Source: Flavobacterium macrobrachii (lineage in GTDB: Bacteria > Bacteroidota > Bacteroidia > Flavobacteriales > Flavobacteriaceae). Taken from it: 37,062 nt of DNA. Positions 32,564 through 37,062 of this stretch are shown here, piece after piece (the first letter of the stretch is position 1; every line of letters begins with the position of its first letter). The notes below the pieces were generated by a model that saw only the letters and a program-made list of their open reading frames with translations, did no database searches and was not told the DNA's origin. The position numbers and the translations under genes are program-made. The DNA is taken from assembly GCF_014486675.1 (NCBI RefSeq), contig NZ_JACTAC010000030.1, positions 1-37,062 of the forward strand, written 5' to 3'.

Positions 32564-33292
32564 TTAGAAAAACTGTTTTCCGATAGAAACTATACCAATG
32601 ATTAGTATAAAAAATAGCGAAAGGTTTTTAAACTTCGTTTGCGGAATGTGTACTAAAAGACGCTTACCAATATAGGAACCAATTAATCCGATTGCAAAAA
32701 GAAAAGGAACATAAATTAGCGTTTTTGTATTTATATACCCATTTTCATAATAAACAATTGTTCTGGTCAAATCAATCATCATATCAATAGCCGCAGATGT
32801 AGCAATAAAAACACTTTTTTCTAAGTTAAATGCTGCCATAGTCAATCCTCTTATAGCACCACCAGTTCCAAGTAATCCTGCTGAAAATCCCGAAAAAACA
32901 CCACCAAGAATTGAATTTTTATGAGTAGGCTGAATAATGAGATTCTTTTTTAAAAGAAATAGTAAACTCAGTCCAATGAGGAAGAATCCAAGTAGGATTT
33001 CTAACCAGTAGCCATCAAGATATTTTGACAATATGCTGCCAAAAATTACAAATAACACTGATGGAATTCCAATGTAAAGTAGTAACGGTTTATTTAAACC
33101 GTTTTTGAATAAAATCATTTTACTCAAATTACTAGAAAGATGAAATACAGCGGTTAAACCTAATACAGTGTAAAAGTCAAAGTAAAAATTACCAATTGGC
33201 ACAAAAAATACTGAAGAACCAAAGCCACCAATCGTTCCTATGATTTCTGCTAGAAGCGCTAATAGTAAAAACGGGTAGCTAAGGTTGTTCAT
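32564..33292 (-). CDS. TauE/SafE-family membrane transporter
   Basis: The 242-residue protein has about eight hydrophobic segments and two repeats, each with a short helix break rich in Gly and Pro (IIGTIGGFGSSVFFVPIGNFYF and GVFSGFSAGLLGTGGAIRGL), the pattern of the TauE/SafE family, linked to export of sulfite, sulfoacetate and other organosulfonates. It begins three bases before the YbaB stop (33295) on the same strand, so the two are co-transcribed. The substrate here is inferred from the family only. Its stop codon abuts that of ltaE on the other strand. Confidence 0.88.
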   Translation of the reverse strand: MNNLSYPFLLLALLAEIIGTIGGFGSSVFFVPIGNFYFDFYTVLGLTAVFHLSSNLSKMILFKNGLNKPLLLYIGIPSVLFVIFGSILSKYLDGYWLEILLGFFLIGLSLLFLLKKNLIIQPTHKNSILGGVFSGFSAGLLGTGGAIRGLTMAAFNLEKSVFIATSAAIDMMIDLTRTIVYYENGYINTKTLIYVPFLFAIGLIGSYIGKRLLVHIPQTKFKNLSLFFILIIGIVSIGKQFF

Positions 33293-33294
33293 AT

Positions 33295-33618
33295 CTATTT
33301 AAATAAATCCATTCCAGGAATATTTGGCATTCCATCTTTGGCAACGGCTGCCAATTCGGCTTCGTTTACGTTGGTAGCGCGTTCAATCGCTTTGTTAAGC
33401 ACCAAAATCAAATAATCCTCCAGTTGTTCTTTGTCTTCAAGCAAACTTTCGTCAATAGAAATCGATTTAATTTTTCGGTTGGCAGTAAGCGTTACTTCAA
33501 GCAAACCATCATTACTTTTTTCGTCAATCAAAACAGTATCAAGACGTTGTTTTGTCGCTTCAATTTTTTGTTGGGTTTCTTTCAGTTTACCCATCATGTT
33601 CATCATGTCTCCAAACAT
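33295..33618 (-). CDS. YbaB/EbfC nucleoid-associated protein
   Basis: The 107-residue protein starts [26 protein letters not shown] and has the DNA-binding YbaB/EbfC shape: a helical start, a three-stranded sheet ([21 protein letters not shown]) and a C-terminal helical stretch. It forms dimers that bind DNA and coat the nucleoid. The usual partners DnaX and RecR are not seen nearby. The TauE/SafE gene follows it after two bases. A -7 box (TATTTTTG on the minus strand) lies 26 bases upstream. Confidence 0.92.
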   Translation of the reverse strand: MFGDMMNMMGKLKETQQKIEATKQRLDTVLIDEKSNDGLLEVTLTANRKIKSISIDESLLEDKEQLEDYLILVLNKAIERATNVNEAELAAVAKDGMPNIPGMDLFK

Positions 33619-33643
33619 TTTTATATGATTTAATTGTTTTAGA

Positions 33644-33651
33644 CAAAAATA
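33644..33651 (-). promoter_or_regulatory. -7 element of the ybaB gene
   Basis: The minus strand reads TATTTTTG, a full match to TAnnTTTG, with 25 bases to the ATG at 33618. No -33 TTG is found at the normal distance, so confidence is limited. Confidence 0.35.
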
Positions 33652-33718
33652 GTGTTTTTTGTTAATTTCTAAGTTTATAACTAATTGTTAAAATAAAATA
33701 TTTACTTTCACTAGTACT

Positions 33719-33726
33719 TATTTTTG
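33719..33726 (+). promoter_or_regulatory. -7 element of the oligopeptidase B gene
   Basis: TATTTTTG is a full match to TAnnTTTG, 23 bases before the ATG at 33750. No TTG at standard spacing. The match is one of many expected in AT-rich DNA, but the position is typical. Confidence 0.35.
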
Positions 33727-33749
33727 TGCATTAATTCATTTCAAAATAA

Positions 33750-35822
33750 ATGTCAAATTCCATTCAGCCTCCAAAAGCGAAAATAATACCAAAACAACTC
33801 GAAAAACACGGACACATTCGAACCGATAATTATTATTGGTTAAACGAAAGAGAAAATCCCGAAGTAATTGAGTATTTAAACCAAGAAAACGAATATTACA
33901 AGCAATCCACGGCACATACAAAGGAATTTCAAACCTCTTTATTTGAAGAAATGAAAGCCAGAATTAAGGAAGACGATCAATCGGTTCCTTATTTTTACAA
34001 CGGTTATTTCTACATCACTCGATTTGAAAAAGGAAAAGATTATCCCATCTATGCCCGAAAAAAAGGAAATCTCGAAGTACCAGAAGAAATCCTTTTTGAT
34101 TGCAACGAAATGGCAAAAGGACATTCCTATTTTCAAATGACAGGTTTAAGTGTAAGCGATGATAATCAATGGTTGGCTTTCGGTGTAGATACCATTTCAC
34201 GTCGTCAATATACTATTCAAATTAAGAATTTAGTAACCAACGAAATTCTTCCCACTAAAATTGAAAATACAACAGGAAGTTCAACTTGGGCAAGCGACAA
34301 TCAAACCTTTTTTTACTCCCGAAAAGACGATGTTACGCTTCGTTCCGATAAAATTTACAAACATAAACTCGCTTCAAATCCAGCCGATGATACTTTGGTT
34401 TATCACGAAAAAGACGAAACGTTTGACGTTAGCGTTTTTAAATCGAAGTCAAGAAAATACATTCTAATCCATTCCGATAGCACAATGACAACCGAATACC
34501 GATTGTTATTAGCATCAAAACCCGATGGAAAATTCAAAGTTTTTCAAAAACGAACGCGTGGTTTAGAATATTCGGTATCACATTTTGAAGACCATTTTTA
34601 TATCATTACCAATAAAGATGAGGCAACCAACTTCAAGTTGATGAAAACACCCGAAGAGAAAACTTCTAAAGACAACTGGATTGATGAAATTCCACACAGA
34701 GAAGATGTTTTGCTCGAAGACATTGATATTTTTAGAGACTATTTAGTCGTTTCCGAGCGTTCAGAAGGATTAAATAAAATCAGAATTATCAACTGGAAAA
34801 CCAAGAAAGAATATTATTTACCTTTTAATAGCGAAACCTATTCGGCTTACACCACCACGAATTTAGATTTTGATACCCAAATTCTTCGTTATAGTTTTCA
34901 ATCATTGGCAACGCCATCGTCTTTGATTGATTTTAATATGAAAACCAAAGAGAAAACTATCTTGAAAGAGCAAGAAGTTTTGTCCCGAGACTTCGGGAGT
35001 ACATTTGATAAAAACAATTATAAAGAAGAACGCATTTGGGCAACCGCAATCGACGGAACCAAAGTGCCAATTTCAATGATTTATAAAAAAGAAATGAAGA
35101 AAAACGGCAAAAATCCGCTGTTGCTTTACGCTTATGGCTCCTATGGAGTAACGATGGATTGCTATTTTTCAACCGTTCGACTTTCGCTGTTGGATAGAGG
35201 ATTTATTTATGCCATTGCACATGTTCGCGGTGGAGAAGATTTAGGTCGCCAATGGTATGAAGACGGAAAATTATTGAAAAAGAAAAATACGTTTACCGAT
35301 TTTATTGATTGTTCCAAATTTGTAATTGACCAAAAATATACATCAACCGAACATTTATATGCCGAAGGTGGTTCTGCTGGCGGATTATTGATGGGTGCAA
35401 TTTTAAATATGGCACCAAATTTATACAACGGAGTAATCGCACAAGTGCCGTTTGTAGATGTAGTAACAACCATGTTGGACGACAGTATTCCGTTGACAAC
35501 TGGAGAATATGACGAATGGGGAAATCCTAATGTGAAAAAATATTACAACTATATGTTGTCCTATTCGCCTTATGATAATGTAGTGGCGCAAGATTATCCA
35601 AATATTTATATCGCAACAGGTTTACACGACTCGCAAGTACAATATTGGGAACCAGCAAAATGGATTGCTAAATTAAGAACGCTAAAAACCAATGATAAGC
35701 AATTATTTCTTGATACTAACATGGAAGCTGGTCATGGCGGAGCATCGGGAAGGTTTGAATCGCTTAAAGAAATCGCCAAAGAATTTAGTTTTTTGTTAGA
35801 TTTAGAAGGAATAAAAAGATAG
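33750..35822 (+). CDS. ptrB: Oligopeptidase B (S9A prolyl-oligopeptidase family)
   Basis: The 690-residue serine peptidase cleaves short peptides, in oligopeptidase B after basic residues. It has a seven-bladed beta-propeller region (about residues 70-410) and an alpha/beta-hydrolase domain with the catalytic triad Ser542 (AEGGSAGGLLMG), Asp627 (GLHDSQVQYW) and His662 (EAGHGGASG). VRGGEDLGRQWYEDGKLLKK, typical of oligopeptidase B, precedes the Ser. Without a signal peptide it should be cytosolic. It is monocistronic or the first gene, and a terminator-like hairpin follows 32 bases after the stop. Confidence 0.92.
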   Translation: MSNSIQPPKAKIIPKQLEKHGHIRTDNYYWLNERENPEVIEYLNQENEYYKQSTAHTKEFQTSLFEEMKARIKEDDQSVPYFYNGYFYITRFEKGKDYPIYARKKGNLEVPEEILFDCNEMAKGHSYFQMTGLSVSDDNQWLAFGVDTISRRQYTIQIKNLVTNEILPTKIENTTGSSTWASDNQTFFYSRKDDVTLRSDKIYKHKLASNPADDTLVYHEKDETFDVSVFKSKSRKYILIHSDSTMTTEYRLLLASKPDGKFKVFQKRTRGLEYSVSHFEDHFYIITNKDEATNFKLMKTPEEKTSKDNWIDEIPHREDVLLEDIDIFRDYLVVSERSEGLNKIRIINWKTKKEYYLPFNSETYSAYTTTNLDFDTQILRYSFQSLATPSSLIDFNMKTKEKTILKEQEVLSRDFGSTFDKNNYKEERIWATAIDGTKVPISMIYKKEMKKNGKNPLLLYAYGSYGVTMDCYFSTVRLSLLDRGFIYAIAHVRGGEDLGRQWYEDGKLLKKKNTFTDFIDCSKFVIDQKYTSTEHLYAEGGSAGGLLMGAILNMAPNLYNGVIAQVPFVDVVTTMLDDSIPLTTGEYDEWGNPNVKKYYNYMLSYSPYDNVVAQDYPNIYIATGLHDSQVQYWEPAKWIAKLRTLKTNDKQLFLDTNMEAGHGGASGRFESLKEIAKEFSFLLDLEGIKR

Positions 35823-35837
35823 TTAAAATATTTTTAT

Positions 35838-35845
35838 TAAATTTG
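35838..35845 (+). promoter_or_regulatory. -7 element before the cystathionine-beta-synthase-like gene
   Basis: TAAATTTG is a full match to TAnnTTTG. Transcription would start near 35852, directly before the hairpin at 35855-35875, and 48 bases from the ATG at 35900. There is no TTG 17-23 bases upstream. Confidence 0.35.
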
Positions 35846-35854
35846 CAATGTTTT

Positions 35855-35880
35855 GAAGACTGAAATTGTGTCTTCTTTTT
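35855..35880 (+). terminator. Intrinsic terminator-like hairpin between ptrB and the CBS-like gene
   Basis: GAAGAC (35855-35860) pairs with GTCTTC (35870-35875) around a nine-base loop and is followed by TTTTT. It is 32 bases after the ptrB stop and 20 before the next ATG. It may end the ptrB transcript, or it may be a leader terminator of the next gene if the -7 box at 35838 is used. Confidence 0.55.
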
Positions 35881-35899
35881 GCCTTGACTAATTTATTTT

Positions 35900-36940
35900 A
35901 TGGAAGAAAATATAAAAGCTCACGATAATGTACTAAGTTTAATAGGGAATACACCTTTAATTAAACTGAACAAAATCACAGAATCTTTACAAGGAAATTT
36001 TTATGCCAAGGTTGAAGCTTTCAATCCTGGTCATTCCACTAAAGACAGAATAGCATTATATATTATTGAAGAAGCCGAAAGACAAGGAATTTTAACTCCT
36101 GGCGATACTATTATAGAAACAACTTCGGGTAATACTGGTTTTAGTTTAGCAATGGTAAGTATCATCAAAGGTTACAATTGTATTTTGGCAGTGAGTTCAA
36201 AATCTTCAAAGGACAAAATCGATATGCTGCGTTCGCTTGGTGCAAAAGTTTATGTTTGTCCAGCACATGTTTCTGCCGATGACGAGCGTTCTTATTATAA
36301 CGTAGCAAAACGTTTACACGAAGAAACAAAAGGTTCGGTTTACATCAATCAATACTTTAATCAACTAAATGTTGATGCACATTACAAAACAACTGGTCCA
36401 GAAATTTGGGAGCAAACCAATGGAAAAATCACTCACTTAATCGCATGTAGCGGAACAGGTGGAACAATTTCGGGAGCAGCAAAATTCTTAAAAGAAAAAA
36501 ATCCAAATATTAGAATTCTTGGAGTTGATGCATTTGGTTCAGTATTGAAAAAATACCACGAAACTAGAGAGTTTGATGCCAAAGAAATTTATCCATACCG
36601 AATAGAAGGTTTGGGTAAAAACTTAATTCCAACCGCAACAGATTTTGACGTTATTGATAATTTTATGAAAGTAACCGATGAAGAAAGTGCTCATACTACC
36701 AGAGAAATCGCCAAAAAAGAAGGTTTATTTGTAGGTTATACATCTGGAGCTGTAATGCAAGCTATCAAGCAATATGCAGCAGAAGGTGAATTTAACGAAA
36801 ATAGTAACGTAATTGCAATTTTCCCTGATCACGGTTCACGTTACATGAGCAAAGTATTCAGCGATGATTGGATGAACGAGCAAGGTTTCTTTGATAGCAT
36901 CAATGCAGAAGAAGCTCAAAAAGTAGAATTTATTAAATAG
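35900..36940 (+). CDS. PLP-dependent cysteine synthase / cystathionine-beta-synthase-like enzyme
   Basis: The 346-residue protein is a fold type II PLP enzyme. Schiff-base K48 lies in [12 protein letters not shown] (canonical CysK: PxxSVKDR), the TSGNTG substrate loop at 75-80 and the [11 protein letters not shown] phosphate loop at 183-193 are intact, and the C-terminal [15 protein letters not shown] is like that of cystathionine beta-synthases. No CBS regulatory domain is present. The GHST variation in the lysine loop is not usual in CysK, so the amino-acid acceptor or nucleophile may differ; O-acetylserine sulfhydrylase, cystathionine beta-synthase and cysteate synthase are all possible. 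It follows oligopeptidase B after 77 bases, with a terminator between, and is followed by a terminator. Confidence 0.88.
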   Translation: MEENIKAHDNVLSLIGNTPLIKLNKITESLQGNFYAKVEAFNPGHSTKDRIALYIIEEAERQGILTPGDTIIETTSGNTGFSLAMVSIIKGYNCILAVSSKSSKDKIDMLRSLGAKVYVCPAHVSADDERSYYNVAKRLHEETKGSVYINQYFNQLNVDAHYKTTGPEIWEQTNGKITHLIACSGTGGTISGAAKFLKEKNPNIRILGVDAFGSVLKKYHETREFDAKEIYPYRIEGLGKNLIPTATDFDVIDNFMKVTDEESAHTTREIAKKEGLFVGYTSGAVMQAIKQYAAEGEFNENSNVIAIFPDHGSRYMSKVFSDDWMNEQGFFDSINAEEAQKVEFIK

Positions 36941-36961
36941 ATTTAAAATTAATAGTAGAAG

Positions 36962-36990
36962 AAAACCACTCAATTTGAGTGGTTTTTTTG
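36962..36990 (+). terminator. Terminator of the CBS-like gene
   Basis: AAAACCACTC (36962-36971) pairs with GAGTGGTTTT (36977-36986) around a five-base loop, followed by TTT. It is 21 bases after the stop codon and is symmetrical enough to work in both directions. Confidence 0.85.
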
Positions 36991-37012
36991 TATCAATAGT
37001 ATTATTTTTATA

Positions 37013-37038
37013 AAAAACGCCAAGAATTTTTCTTGGCG
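37013..37038 (-). terminator. Terminator of a minus-strand gene beyond the window
   Basis: CGCCAAGAA (37018-37026) pairs with TTCTTGGCG (37030-37038) around a three-base loop. The run of A before it gives a T tract on the minus strand, but there is none on the plus strand, so it should end a gene that enters from the right. Confidence 0.7.
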
Positions 37039-37062
37039 CAAATTTAATATCTAAAATCTAAT

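Noticed and set aside
33424..33633. Short plus-strand frames over the ybaB gene, and similar frames in the other genes
   Set aside because: They lie opposite or inside well-supported genes, lack family features and have no start context.
1..37062. Defence system, prophage, transposon or CRISPR array
   Set aside because: No transposase, integrase, repeat-spacer array, restriction or toxin-antitoxin gene was found. Gene content is core metabolism and envelope.

Overview
The window is AT-rich chromosomal DNA from a member of the Bacteroidota, most likely a Flavobacterium or close relative. Supporting signs are the gene content (LptD, sphingolipid/sulfonolipid-type acyltransferase, RF2 with a frameshift, Bacteroidota-only hypothetical families), near-absence of Shine-Dalgarno sequences before starts, many upstream matches to the Bacteroidota promoter (-33 TTG, -7 TAnnTTTG), and short bidirectional terminators flanked by A and T tracts. 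No tRNA, rRNA, CRISPR array, insertion sequence, prophage or integrase was seen. It looks like a mostly core region.

Layout. 1-956: the end of an unrecognised gene, then a small lipoprotein behind a sigma-54-like promoter. 1024-6289 (minus): a PLP acyl-CoA/ACP:amino-acid acyltransferase of the serine palmitoyltransferase/cysteate acyltransferase group, NhaA, a small membrane protein and a long-chain acyl-CoA synthetase. 6409-8644 (plus): an LtaS-like sulfatase-fold membrane enzyme with a small membrane protein. 8742-10269 (minus): pyrE, an SRPBCC protein and a gene broken by a nonsense codon, divergent from a Nudix gene. 10937-14011 (minus): lptD-ridA. 14145-22664 (plus): a long run with a peptidoglycan amidase, an MCE/MlaD lipid-transport protein, two Fe-S electron-transfer proteins flanking a HAD-like gene, a conserved small protein and a large lipoprotein joining a NagZ-type GH3 domain to a beta-lactamase-fold domain. 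22708-26104 (minus): a lipoprotein, a Tic20/DUF4870-like membrane protein and a histidine kinase/response regulator pair. 26685-29029 (plus): mazG and an amino acid permease. 29295-31472 (minus): an LpxD-family acyltransferase and prfB. 31538 to the end: threonine aldolase, then on the minus strand YbaB and TauE/SafE, then oligopeptidase B and a cystathionine-beta-synthase-like enzyme.

Themes. Much of the window serves the envelope: LPS export (LptD, LpxD family), outer-membrane lipid traffic (MlaD), peptidoglycan cleavage and muropeptide recycling (amidase, GH3/beta-lactamase fusion), lipid head-group transfer (LtaS-like) and acyl lipid synthesis. The remainder is housekeeping (pyrimidine synthesis, NTP sanitation, translation termination, sodium/proton exchange).

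Points of most interest. prfB is split by a textbook +1 programmed frameshift, with AGGAGG before CTTTGAC, in a lineage whose ribosomes hide their anti-Shine-Dalgarno. A cluster of palindromes at 17629-17701 resembles a REP-type element and lies between two Fe-S genes that probably work together. The GH3/beta-lactamase lipoprotein would combine two muropeptide-recycling steps in one chain. One small gene carries a single in-frame stop. I found no clearly new defence or mobile system here.
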